Position numbers and translations under genes: made by a program. From Membranipora membranacea (lineage: Eukaryota > Bryozoa > Gymnolaemata > Cheilostomatida > Membraniporidae), in NCBI GenBank assembly GCA_914767715.1, contig OU612065.1, positions 34,472,001-34,536,000 of the forward strand: a stretch of DNA of 64,000 bases. Direction: 5' to 3'. Below the pieces are notes generated by a model. It was not told the origin of the DNA. It saw nothing but the letters and a program-made list of their open reading frames with translations, and made no database searches. How positions within the stretch are numbered: the first letter of the stretch is position 1; each line of letters opens with the position of its first letter. Of this stretch, positions 33,289 through 43,032 are shown in pieces.

Positions 33289-33425
33289 TATTGTTGTGCG
33301 TGACATTGTTGTGCGTGGCATTGTTGTTGTTGTTGTGCGTTGTTGTGCGTTGTTGTTGTGCGTTGTTGTTGTGCGTTGTTGTTGTGCGTGACATTGTTAT
33401 GCGTGGGATTGTTGTGCGTGACATC
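33289..33425 (+). repeat. (GTTGTTGTGCGT)n microsatellite upstream of the LINE
   Basis: Irregular GTTGTTGTGCG units interleaved with GTGACATT/GTGGCATT. The array lies just 5' of the retrotransposon ORF1 and could belong to its 5' UTR or to the insertion site. Confidence 0.85.
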
Positions 33426-33496
33426 GTGCTGACAAGCTGCTTGTGAAAATTTCTCTCTCTCTTGATTAAAAATTGTAAATAATCACTGGATATCAT

Positions 33497-35035
33497 ATGG
33501 AAGACAGTGCTTTAAGTTCTAAAAAGCGGAAGCGAGATGACCAAGATGACGATCAGCAAGAAAACAAAAAAGAAATGCCGTATTATTTAAACAAACTCAG
33601 AGCACTTCAAAAAAAGCTGGACTCAACAACTCAAGACAACAGCATCGAAATCAAAGGTACTCTTGACAACATTCAAATCGTACTGGTGTGCAATTCTGCA
33701 ACATACGAGGTTGTCAAAGCTAACTTCCAGTCCTCGTTAAAAGAGCAAGGACTTTACACCTCTTTACAGACCAACAGGGATCAAACAAAAACAACTGTAG
33801 TCGCTGTAGTGGTCACAGTTAAAACCAAGAAGAAAGGAAAAAAATCTTTATACACTACGAACTTTTATAATACAACATCTACCATACTTGTCAATGGTAT
33901 TAAGGACAAAGATATTTTCCTTGACCACTACACTAAACTTATCAACGACATTCCTGAACATACTATAAATGCATTGAATGCCACCATCCAACAGAATTGT
34001 AAAGAATTCATTACATCCGAGCAAGGCATGAATGCGGCAGAAGTTCAACTACCAAGTCTGGAAAACGGCTACACGTCCAATCAAAGCTCCAGCACATCAG
34101 TTGCCATGGAAAGCACCAGCTCTCACAATCATCAAAGAACATCAGGCAACACATGTGAATCATGCAGCAATATCCAAAGCCTCATCAGCGTCATGATGAG
34201 CAAAATCTCGGAGCTAGAAAAAAAAGTTAAACAACAAAGCACTTTAATACAGAAACTTGTTGACCAACAACCAATAACCGATCAAATACAACATCAATTC
34301 GACCAACTTGAAACCAGCATCAACAAACATCTAACAAGTAAATTGGAATGCAATTCAAATTCCTCACCACGTGAAAAAGTTTCTCCCAACAATCAAACAG
34401 CATCAGCACAACACTGGGCTAACTATAATCATCAGCAACTTAATCTGCCATCAACTTCCTCAACGAACAACAACAATCGAACCAGCATGAGAACACAACC
34501 CCCAAAAGAACAAAAAATAGACAACAGTTTCCGCCCTATAGACAATCTTGTCATAGATATTAAGAAGGACTCCATGACCTACAGCAACTTTAACCAAGAT
34601 ACCATCAGACGCACCCTCAACAAAACCTTTGGGCCAATCATAATAGAAAAGGTTACCAGATATAACTTCAATACAAACAAACCCAAAATTATGATACAGT
34701 TCAACCACCAAGAAACAAGAAACAACATCCTACGCAAATGGAACACTGATCTATTTGGTGGATCAAGTATACGCCAAACAATCGACCCGAGGTCCCTGAC
34801 AGAAAATATGGGTATGTTGAAAGGTGTCCCACTAGATGCTGAGGACAGCACTGTAATAAATGATATAAAAGTGCTCTACCCTCATGCTACGTCAGAAAGA
34901 ATTTTTAAGGAGGGCAAACCAATGAGAATGTTCAAAATTAAGTTCCATTCTCATGATGATTTTCTTTTTTCTATTAAAAATGGCATTTGTCTCCAATCAC
35001 AAAGTGTTAAATGTCAATTTGAGCAAATGAGATAA
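33497..35035 (+). CDS. LINE ORF1 protein (RNA-binding, coiled-coil)
   Basis: 512 residues. The N-terminus is very basic (SSKKRKRDD). The middle has a Ser/Asn/Gln-rich spacer and a predicted coiled coil around the segment ISELEKKVKQQSTLIQKLV (about residues 236-255). The C-terminal third (NLVIDIKKDS ... MLKGVPLDAED ... FKIKFHSHDDF) looks like an RRM-type RNA-binding fold as in other LINE ORF1 proteins. I see no CCHC zinc knuckles. Its role would be to coat element RNA. The family assignment rests on position upstream of ORF2. Confidence 0.75.
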   Translation: MEDSALSSKKRKRDDQDDDQQENKKEMPYYLNKLRALQKKLDSTTQDNSIEIKGTLDNIQIVLVCNSATYEVVKANFQSSLKEQGLYTSLQTNRDQTKTTVVAVVVTVKTKKKGKKSLYTTNFYNTTSTILVNGIKDKDIFLDHYTKLINDIPEHTINALNATIQQNCKEFITSEQGMNAAEVQLPSLENGYTSNQSSSTSVAMESTSSHNHQRTSGNTCESCSNIQSLISVMMSKISELEKKVKQQSTLIQKLVDQQPITDQIQHQFDQLETSINKHLTSKLECNSNSSPREKVSPNNQTASAQHWANYNHQQLNLPSTSSTNNNNRTSMRTQPPKEQKIDNSFRPIDNLVIDIKKDSMTYSNFNQDTIRRTLNKTFGPIIIEKVTRYNFNTNKPKIMIQFNHQETRNNILRKWNTDLFGGSSIRQTIDPRSLTENMGMLKGVPLDAEDSTVINDIKVLYPHATSERIFKEGKPMRMFKIKFHSHDDFLFSIKNGICLQSQSVKCQFEQMR

Positions 35036-37791
35036 TGAATTCTGAATTTGCATTTTTGAATGTCCGTGGAATCACCAGCAAAATAGAGGAGATAAAATCA
35101 ATTTTGCATCAACGTAAATTCGCGATTCTAGGATTAGCAGAAACATTTTTGAATGAGCATGATGGTGTTGGTATTTATGCGGTGCCAGGTTATCAGGTGA
35201 TTAGGAGAGATCGGGGATATGGTTACGGTGGTGGTCTCATTGTCTACATACATGAATCCGTGCAATTCGAACATCTTGCAGATTTTGACAATAGCATGCC
35301 TGAGTCTATAACTATCAAAGTAAAGCCAAGTACAAATAAAAGTTGTTTAGTCTCATTTATATACAGACCTCCCAAATCCAAGTCCGCATGGTATGATCTT
35401 GCTTACGAATACTTTGAAAAAGCTTTTTCACTGTATAATGAAATGATTATACTTGGAGATTTTAACATCAACATCCTTGAACAAAGAAGCAACAGAAAGT
35501 GGTTGAATATTGTTAAATCTTTTTCCTTCCGTCAATTGATCTCGGAGCCAACAAGAGTTACAGAAACATCCAGCACCCTGATCGATCACATATACACAAA
35601 TCTGCCCTCAGATATGTCAGAGAGTGGAATTATAAAATATGGAATGAGTGATCATTACTTAGTTTTCATTAAAATTTTATTTTCCGCATTAAAGGTAAAA
35701 GCAAAAAGAACATCATTTGAATTCAATGACTATTCCAAATTTACAAACCAGAATATACGTGACCTTTTTTCAGGTCGTCACTTTAATGATGTATTGTGTG
35801 AGAATACTGTAGACCGTATGTATGCAAGATTTAATGACACCTATAGTTCATTAATCAAAACACTTGTCATCACCAAGAAAAGATTTGTAAAAACTGCTCA
35901 ACTGCCCAAATGGTTAGATGATGAGGTAAAATCACACATGCATTTGCGTGATAGATTGAAGAGAGATGGCAAATGGGAAGAATACAAAATTCAACGCAAT
36001 TATGTTACAAATTTGATTAAGAAGAAGAAAAAATCGGTTATTTCAGATATAATTAAAAATAACAAAAATAACACCAAACCTGTTTGGGAAGCTTTAGGAA
36101 TCAATCAAACTAAAATTTCACCGATGGTCAATATCGGTGGTTTATCCCCTGATGAATTGAACACACACTTTACATCGATTGCAAAATCCATAACCAAAGA
36201 CATCCCTGATTCCCATGAATATAACATGATTAGACCAGTGACAACCCAAACGTTTTCTCAATTGACTCGCTTTACTCCAGAAATTTGTTTCAAATACTTA
36301 AAAAACATTTCTGACAATAAAGCAACTGGTCATGATGGTATATCTGTTAAGGTTTTGAAGAAAACATGGCCTTACATATGCGACATTGTAACTGACATGT
36401 TCAATAGAGCATTAATAGAGGGTGTATTTCCTTCACAGTGGAAAACCGCAAGAGTAATTCCTATTCATAAGGGTGGAGATATCAAAGATCCATCTAATTA
36501 TCGCCCTATATCAATACTTCCTGTGCTATCCAAGATTTTTGAGAAACATGTGAATTACCAAATTCAAAAATATCTCACCACAAACAAACTTCTTCACAAA
36601 TTACAATGCGGATTTAGAGAAGGTTATTCCTGTGTTGATTCCCTACACAAACTCATTTCTGACTGTTTGTCAGCCAGATCAGATGGTCACTTTGTTGCTA
36701 TGATGTTTTTGGATTTCAAAAAAGCTTTTGACTGCGTCAACCATAAAATTCTTCTGAAAAAATTGACAATGTATGGTATAACGGGCAAACTGCACTCTCT
36801 CATAAAATCTTTCCTAACAGATAGGACACAATTTGTAGCTATACAACAAGGTGCAAAAAGTTCAAAAATTCTTCCAATAGACATTGGCGTCCCCCAAGGC
36901 TCAATTCTGGCACCAAGTTTATTCCTCATATACGTCAATGATCTTTTATCCTACACATTACATTCCAAGGCATTTGCCTACGCTGATGATACAGTTTTCG
37001 TATCAAAATCTGACAACTTTGATACACTTAATGATTTATGTGATACTGATCTACACTTGATAGAAAGTTGGTGTAGGAATAATAGGATGTTGATAAACAT
37101 AAAAAAATCTCACTATATGCTTGTACAACCCTCTCATAGAGCCACATCTCTAGATTTAGATCTAAAAATTAACCATAAAAAACTAAACCGAAATGCCAAT
37201 ACCAAACTCCTTGGTTTTACTTTGAATGACTCATTGACATGGGACGATCATGTAGACCAGATTTGCATCAAAATAAACAAAAGTTTGGCATTATTCCAGA
37301 AATGCAGGGCATTCCTAGATAGTAAATCATCTCGTAACTTTTATTTCCAGTATGTCTTTTGTCATATGATATATGGCATCCGCATATATGGCAACCTATC
37401 ACCACAATATATTCTTGAAAGAATATACTTGCTCCAAAAGAGGGCTTTCCGCCTAATAGCAAATGTCAGCCACATACCATATCATCTAATACATACAAGA
37501 GATTTACATACATCTCTTGGTCTGATTCCTTTTCCTCTCCTTGCTGGTCATTTCACCTGTATTTTTGGTTTCCAAATTTTGAATTTGATTGCACCTGACT
37601 TTCTTTTGGAAGGCTTTATTCCAGCTAGCTCTAAAACCTTTTTTAGAGACAGATACCTATTACATTATCACACTGATCAATTAAGACAAAAAATCACTAC
37701 AACTTTTAACTCTTTACCAATTCAGATACGCTCAGCAACCAAACTCACTTATTTTAAACAACAACTATCAAAGCACTTTATATCCTATTAA
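35035..37791 (+). CDS. LINE ORF2: AP endonuclease and reverse transcriptase
   Basis: 918 residues. The N-terminal endonuclease has the N-containing FLNVRGITSK strand, AETFL (about residue 36), GDFNIN (141-146) and SDHYLVF (205-211), the catalytic signatures of the APE family. The reverse transcriptase has KTARVIPIHKGGD, NYRPISILPVLSKIFE, FLDFKKAFD (558-566), GVPQGSILAP (about 618) and the catalytic YADD (649-652). The C-terminal part shows thumb-like sequence and no recognisable RNase H. All catalytic residues I can check are intact, so the copy looks recent. The clade (CR1/Jockey group) is inferred from motif flavour. Confidence 0.93.
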   Translation: MNSEFAFLNVRGITSKIEEIKSILHQRKFAILGLAETFLNEHDGVGIYAVPGYQVIRRDRGYGYGGGLIVYIHESVQFEHLADFDNSMPESITIKVKPSTNKSCLVSFIYRPPKSKSAWYDLAYEYFEKAFSLYNEMIILGDFNINILEQRSNRKWLNIVKSFSFRQLISEPTRVTETSSTLIDHIYTNLPSDMSESGIIKYGMSDHYLVFIKILFSALKVKAKRTSFEFNDYSKFTNQNIRDLFSGRHFNDVLCENTVDRMYARFNDTYSSLIKTLVITKKRFVKTAQLPKWLDDEVKSHMHLRDRLKRDGKWEEYKIQRNYVTNLIKKKKKSVISDIIKNNKNNTKPVWEALGINQTKISPMVNIGGLSPDELNTHFTSIAKSITKDIPDSHEYNMIRPVTTQTFSQLTRFTPEICFKYLKNISDNKATGHDGISVKVLKKTWPYICDIVTDMFNRALIEGVFPSQWKTARVIPIHKGGDIKDPSNYRPISILPVLSKIFEKHVNYQIQKYLTTNKLLHKLQCGFREGYSCVDSLHKLISDCLSARSDGHFVAMMFLDFKKAFDCVNHKILLKKLTMYGITGKLHSLIKSFLTDRTQFVAIQQGAKSSKILPIDIGVPQGSILAPSLFLIYVNDLLSYTLHSKAFAYADDTVFVSKSDNFDTLNDLCDTDLHLIESWCRNNRMLINIKKSHYMLVQPSHRATSLDLDLKINHKKLNRNANTKLLGFTLNDSLTWDDHVDQICIKINKSLALFQKCRAFLDSKSSRNFYFQYVFCHMIYGIRIYGNLSPQYILERIYLLQKRAFRLIANVSHIPYHLIHTRDLHTSLGLIPFPLLAGHFTCIFGFQILNLIAPDFLLEGFIPASSKTFFRDRYLLHYHTDQLRQKITTTFNSLPIQIRSATKLTYFKQQLSKHFISY

Positions 37792-37956
37792 TTCTTGTTA
37801 CTTGAGTATTTTTTCTCTCCGCTTAAGTTTTTTCTTTTTTGTTCTGTCACTGCATGAAAAACATTCCTAAAGATGATGTAGAATGACAATAAAAGTATAT
37901 ATATTAGAAAATATAAGATTTGGCTGACTGATGAAAATTGATTATACAATCTAAAT

Positions 37957-38898
37957 CATGGGTGGGCAACCTTTTCTTGAAAAAGGCCACATTTTACGCA
38001 GGCTCAACTCAAAAGGCCGCAGCATATCTTTCAGGGATAAAATTGGAACTGGAGTGACAATTTTGGCGCTTCCTATTTTGTAAATACTAAACATATTTGT
38101 GCAAAGACTGCATTATGTTGCAAGAACTCAACAGAAATACTGGTTTATCTAATCTTCTGGAGTTTTGTGACGTCATTTTACCTCACGATTTGATTTTATG
38201 CGTGTCTGTATCTCTGTGTTTCATGTGTATGACAAAGGGCAGGGTGGGTGTGGGAGGGGTGCTGTAGCGCCATCCCAGGGGTTTAAAGTGTAAAATGATC
38301 ATGACGGGACTGTTGTGATGGAGAATAAAGTATTTTCGCGGAGCGAAAATTTTTTTGAGATTTTTCGCGCCCTGTCATAATTTTCATCTTACAGCGCCCA
38401 CCCTCCTGCAAGGAAGAATTCTTTTGCAAATGGTTGTGAAATGAAAGGCAATATTGAACATTTCAAGCATAATGCAGGAGCACTTGTAACAAAGAGACTT
38501 TTTGATACAAATCTGCCTTTCGTCCAAAATGACCGTTTTGCAAAAATTACTAATAACTATTATGGTAGAGAACTTTGTAATTTTAACATCCAAAGGTCAC
38601 TGTTTTGTGCTATTTTTGAAAGAAAAACAATTTAAGATAGTCGTTGACACCAGTGCTACAGTTATGATGATTTTGTGTAGAGTGGCTGGGGAAGTTTTGG
38701 TATTTGCATAGTACAGAATTGCCACTATTTTTGAAACATATTGTACAGGCGCTATACATACATAGTTCTCCACATAATGAAAGAGGAATCAAAATTGATG
38801 CGTAATCACTTTTCTAGGCATGAGGCCACAATTAGGCCGCAAAATATTACCCATTAGGCCGCACTGGCAAAAAGGCCGCAGGTCGCCCACAGCTGAAT
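37957..38898. mobile_element. hAT-like non-autonomous DNA transposon
   Basis: The left end reads CATGGGTGGGCAACCTTTTC followed by AAAAAGGCCACA. The right end reads AAAAAGGCCGCAGGTCGCCC then ACAGCTG, an imperfect inverted repeat of the left. The GTGGGCAACCTTTT...GGCC pattern is typical of many hAT family ends. TCTAAAT directly flanks the left end (37950-37956) and recurs at 38899-38905, compatible with a decayed 8-bp target duplication. The interior has no transposase. Confidence 0.7.
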
Positions 38899-38905
38899 TC
38901 TAAAT

Positions 38906-40574
38906 TAACCTTTGCTAGCCATGCATTTTTGGTTCTATTACGAAATGTCTAGACCACAAGGGATTTTTCGCCATGTATAAGATGCAGATATGACAAGTGC
39001 CACAAGTATTTTAAGTAATAAACTCTTTTTAGTAATAAAGTCTATTTTTTGCCTTGAGAGCTGGTGGCTGTAGCGTTCTGATAAGCATGCTGATGATCAC
39101 CACCGACAGTGTAGTTTTTCTTCACATGTAGATGGGTGGGGAAACATTTTCTGCAGCAGCAGGTTGCAGAAAGAATACCATTCTCCTTGCTGGTTGTAAG
39201 TGATATTTTTCTGAAATCATAATCAATTGAGGAGTTTCTCTGGCTACATATTTAGTGATAGACTTTGGGGAGCTTCGCATTAGTGGCAGCAGAAGCATCA
39301 AACTCTAATTTACTTATGACAATTCATTCATCTGGGTAAAAGAAGATATGTAATATGAAGAGATTTGTTTGACTAAAAGTCTAAATCCCGTCTAAATATC
39401 GATCGATAGTTAATAATATAGTTGGTGATCGTCCCCTTTTTATGCGTGGGGACACAACTCATAATAATGTGCTCAATGATGTTAAAATAGCCAATGGTCC
39501 TTAAAACTTACCCTTTAGCACAAGCACAAGCACAACATAACAGTCAAATAAGTCAATTTCTTGATATATTTCAGAATATATGCCATTCAAATATACACAT
39601 AAGACCTTATCAGCTATTCATCTTGATTTTATAATTGTTTGGTCGGAAGCGAAAGCTATAGAACCAACAACACTCTGGCTCTGTCATTTTTCTGCAAAAC
39701 CAACATCCTAGATTTTATTATGCAATAATGTTGTGGTTAAGCCCTCCAAACAGCTGAAAGCAAAATCTTTAGTTAAAAGGACAAAATTTTTGCCTGATTT
39801 AAAAGCTGCAATAATAGCAGGCATTCTGTTTAGTGGACTGCTTGACTGTGGTAAACATGTTTTGGGAATTCCGCATCTTTTTTACTCAGTTCTTCTATTA
39901 TTATAGAGTTGCAAATGCTAATTATAGAGCAGTGATAATACTGTCAGCCATTTCCTTGACTACATCGAAGCTTGATATGAAATATAAGTTTGTTATCTAT
40001 GGATCACTTTATTAGGAGTTGTCTACCATGTTTAGATTTAGCATAACGTCGTGCAAGATTTTCATGTATTCAAAAGCGTTGATCACTTTGTAAATAGCTT
40101 TCAATTTATACAACTGAATTTTTCTTGGTGATTATTGTTCTTTTGGTGTATCAAAGGAGCCAAAATGTAAAAAATCTTTGAAACACACAATGAGCAACTA
40201 AGATGTTAGAAACATATATATACAATAATTTGCCACCAATATTTATCAAACATGTCTGGACTGCCACAGGGTTTGCCCTACCATGGAGTACAACCCTGCC
40301 AAGTCAGAGACTAGATCGAAATGTGTGGGCCAAGGAATCATCCAGCTTTCATAGCTGACATGTGCCATATCCCACACACACTTATAATCCTAAAATAAGA
40401 AATCAATAAGCTTGATATTCAATAAATAAATTCAAAATGTTTATGTAAATAAATATTAAGGGAGCTACTGATTAGTAGTGGGAAACATAGTATTTTGTCA
40501 TTTATGCGCATAAGTTCAGCGAATTAAACCTCAGATCCGATGACCATGTAATAGTCAAATTATTAATTTGCTGC
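38906..40574. other. intergenic, no gene seen
   Basis: AT-rich sequence with short unsupported open frames on both strands. I recognise no domain, splice structure or RNA gene in it. Confidence 0.6.
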
Positions 40575-40610
40575 AACACACCAATGAACTCCGAGTTCAT
40601 TGAACACACC
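40575..40610. mobile_element. 20-nt palindromic insert with perfect 8-bp direct repeats
   Basis: AACACACC at 40575-40582 and 40603-40610 bracket AATGAACTCCGAGTTCATTG. With the last C of the left repeat the insert is a 10-bp-arm palindrome with a one-base centre. The structure equals that at 55352 and 62705: a minimal inverted repeat bounded by what looks like an 8-bp target duplication. Confidence 0.65.
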
Positions 40611-40649
40611 TAGGACACAAGCCTTATGAACTGAAAACATTAATTACAT

Positions 40650-40850
40650 AGCCAGACGCAGTGTTGCCCCATGCCATCTCTACAAAACATCTATCAAGCC
40701 AACACTCATGTGTGGCAGTGAAACCTGGCTGGTCACATAGAGGATGGAAAAGACGCCTCAGTGGCATGGTCATGTTTTGAGGAGAGGAAGACCCTGGCAG
40801 CGTTTGAAAGATACTGTGAAGTCTGACATGAGCCATTAAGGTTTGGAACA
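40650..40850 (+). pseudogene. decayed LINE reverse-transcriptase C-terminal fragment
   Basis: The plus-strand frame around 40654-40740 reads ...LYKTSIKPTLMCGSETWLVT, followed after a stop by RMEK, then WHGHVLRRGRPWQRLKDTVKSDM. This matches the typical LINE tail pattern (L-Y-K...YGSETW...RMEK...GHV-RR...GRP...W-D-V). In-frame stops and the missing upstream RT show it is a dead 5'-truncated or broken copy, of a different lineage from the intact LINE at 33.5 kb. Confidence 0.55.
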
Positions 40851-41355
40851 GGAGGCTGTACATGACGGGTCCGATGTCGTTCTCAAATTTAACTTGGAGC
40901 TAGCAGAACAGCCACCCGCTAAGGATACAGCCGGCTAGGTGAGAAAAGTGATGCCTCATGCCGTGAATATTTTTTGAACCTGCTGTCCTTTAAATATGGG
41001 CTACTGCTCGTTGCAGAGGAGCATTGATAGCCACATCAATCATAATCCGGGAATTTAAGTTCAAGGCAAGTCTACACTTTGTGCCAACCAACCAGCCATT
41101 AAAATTAGTCAAACCATATTTGGATGGTAAGCCGTGACAATTGACACATTCCATGGCTATCAAATATTGTAATTTACATTTCCTGTTCACTTCAGTTCGC
41201 TAAATCCCTAGTATAGTATGCTGAAGTATAGTTCCTTATCCTGCCTCATAAAAAAATATGATTAGCAAGAAAACAAACACGCCTGTGGAATGATCTAGCG
41301 ACAAATTTGGACATTGATTAAAACTTATTAACAACCACTTTTATTTCTGTTCTTT

Positions 41356-43032
41356 CTATCGACAGCAAACAACAAGCAACAAGAATATATTCCCAAATGA
41401 AAAATATGTAAACAATAAACTATAATCTATGTGCGGTTTAAGAATGCTTACAAAGAAAAAGGCAAGGACAGCCAAAGCAAGCGTTATGAATGCTGCATAT
41501 GGATGGAGGCGAGATGGAACCAAGGCTACGTACTTAAAAATGGGAATCAACTGTGCGGCAGCAAAACACTGCCCTACAAATATGACCTGAAGTAAATAGA
41601 ATGACCAGAAGGTCAGTTTCAATTTTTCTAAACCTAAATACAAAAATAGAGTGAAGCATATACATCCAAGTGAGGTTATAAAACAGCTTATTATATATAA
41701 ATGACGGTGAGTGAAAACATGGCCGAGAATCCATGAACCCATGATAATATTGCACGCTACAATACAAAATGTTACGGTACAAATTGCCCTGTGTTCAAAA
41801 TTGTATTCAAAACTAGTCTCAAAATATGAATATATAACATTTATCCCAGAGGAGTGCGCTAGAAATACTACCATTACAGTATAGAGAAATTGATTGGCTG
41901 TGGTTGTAGACCAGCACTCTTTCAGCATCCACAGAGCTGATATATAACTAGTATCAATTAGTTGGGAAGTTGCTTCTTTATGTTTCAGCTCCTCCAACTC
42001 GGCATGATCGTTGTGAAGCTCGCTCCGCAATTCTCTGAGAGATGAGGTAGCGTCAGAATACTGATCGTTTTGCACAAGCCAAGCAGGAGATTCGGGTAAA
42101 TTAAACGCAGCAAAAAGTGCTACTATAGCGATAAGTATCCCTGTCATACCTAGCACTACCCACAATTCACTATGTGGAATCAATTCAATCACATCGGGAG
42201 CTGCGTAAGGATATGGAGCATCTTCAGGGATAACTCCGATTGTCGACGGCTCAAATTCTATGTGAATGTGCCACGCAAGCAGGAGGCCTGCGAGCGCAGA
42301 CAGAGAAAAGATTGTAGTTAGCAATGTCGAGCTGGTCCGGTTACATATCTCTACTGAATACACTAAGGACGTGATCATAGCCATCCCGACTCCAAAAGAG
42401 TTAATTATTTGTCCGATAAAGAAAAGCACATCCATGTCCTGCGCATCAAATATTATTACACAGAGCCAGCCGACAATGTTCGGTAAAGTAGACACTGCCA
42501 CTGAGTCTCTGCGACCGATTCGGTTCAACATAAGGCACCCTGTATAAAGGCCAAGTATCATGCTGAGAATATTAGCACTGAAATGGCAAGTAGAGATGAG
42601 ATATGCCTGCTGATCGTAATGGCGTTGAGGCTTACTAGCCCTTACGATGATATTGTTAGCCTCATATTCACTGTAAGGTAGATCGTTGGTAGGCAGAAGG
42701 CAGTCTGGAAACTTATGATGATGACAGTAGTGTGATGAATTCATTTTATAAAATCCTAGGCAGTATCCACAACTGAACACCGAGGAGCAAACTAGTATTA
42801 GTGATACGTAAGTTCCGCTATCGCTGGACTTGGAGAGTCTGCGAGTCCATCGGCATGTTGATGGCACTTTGATAATGTCCTTGACTTCCTGCGTCATCCA
42901 ATATGAGAAACAGGAGAAACGTTCATACACAAACAGACACCATAACTTTGTGTGAGTTACTAGCTGACTGAATAGAGAGAACAGGTACGATATCAACCTC
43001 ATTATCACTTGGTGACAGCAGCAACATCTCAA
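41356..43032 (-). CDS. MFS transporter, sugar-transporter (SLC2)-like, intronless
   Basis: 558 residues from the first ATG. The more likely start is Met46 (42897, MTQEVKD), because the first 45 residues are Cys/aromatic-rich and the first clear membrane helix (GTYVSLILVCSSVFSCGYCL) follows Met46. About 12 hydrophobic segments are visible. Family signatures: a loop 2-3 motif GCLMLNRIGRRDS (residues about 165-177), YSVEI (225-229, the usual Y-x-x-E-I site) and PESPAWL (313-319). The PETKG motif near the C-terminus is missing. It would act at a membrane to move a sugar or similar small solute, but the substrate cannot be read. The lack of introns, in a region where other genes have many, suggests a retrocopy origin with an open frame. 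Confidence 0.8.
   Translation of the reverse strand: MRCCCCHQVIMRLISYLFSLFSQLVTHTKLWCLFVYERFSCFSYWMTQEVKDIIKVPSTCRWTRRLSKSSDSGTYVSLILVCSSVFSCGYCLGFYKMNSSHYCHHHKFPDCLLPTNDLPYSEYEANNIIVRASKPQRHYDQQAYLISTCHFSANILSMILGLYTGCLMLNRIGRRDSVAVSTLPNIVGWLCVIIFDAQDMDVLFFIGQIINSFGVGMAMITSLVYSVEICNRTSSTLLTTIFSLSALAGLLLAWHIHIEFEPSTIGVIPEDAPYPYAAPDVIELIPHSELWVVLGMTGILIAIVALFAAFNLPESPAWLVQNDQYSDATSSLRELRSELHNDHAELEELKHKEATSQLIDTSYISALWMLKECWSTTTANQFLYTVMVVFLAHSSGINVIYSYFETSFEYNFEHRAICTVTFCIVACNIIMGSWILGHVFTHRHLYIISCFITSLGCICFTLFLYLGLEKLKLTFWSFYLLQVIFVGQCFAAAQLIPIFKYVALVPSRLHPYAAFITLALAVLAFFFVSILKPHIDYSLLFTYFSFGNIFLLLVVCCR

Larger units (their letters stand above)
33497..37915 (+). mobile_element. two-ORF non-LTR retrotransposon (APE-type LINE, CR1/Jockey-like), apparently intact
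   Basis: Both ORFs are open: ORF1 33497-35035 and ORF2 35035-37791. They are joined by TAATG, where the ORF1 stop and ORF2 start share one base. ORF2 has an apurinic endonuclease-like domain followed by reverse transcriptase, with no integrase, LTR or RNase H that I can see. After ORF2 come about 120 bp of AT-rich sequence with AATAAA near 37890 and a TATATATTAGAAAATATAAG tail. The true 5' and 3' ends and target duplications were not identified. The host annotation around it is intergenic. Confidence 0.85.
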
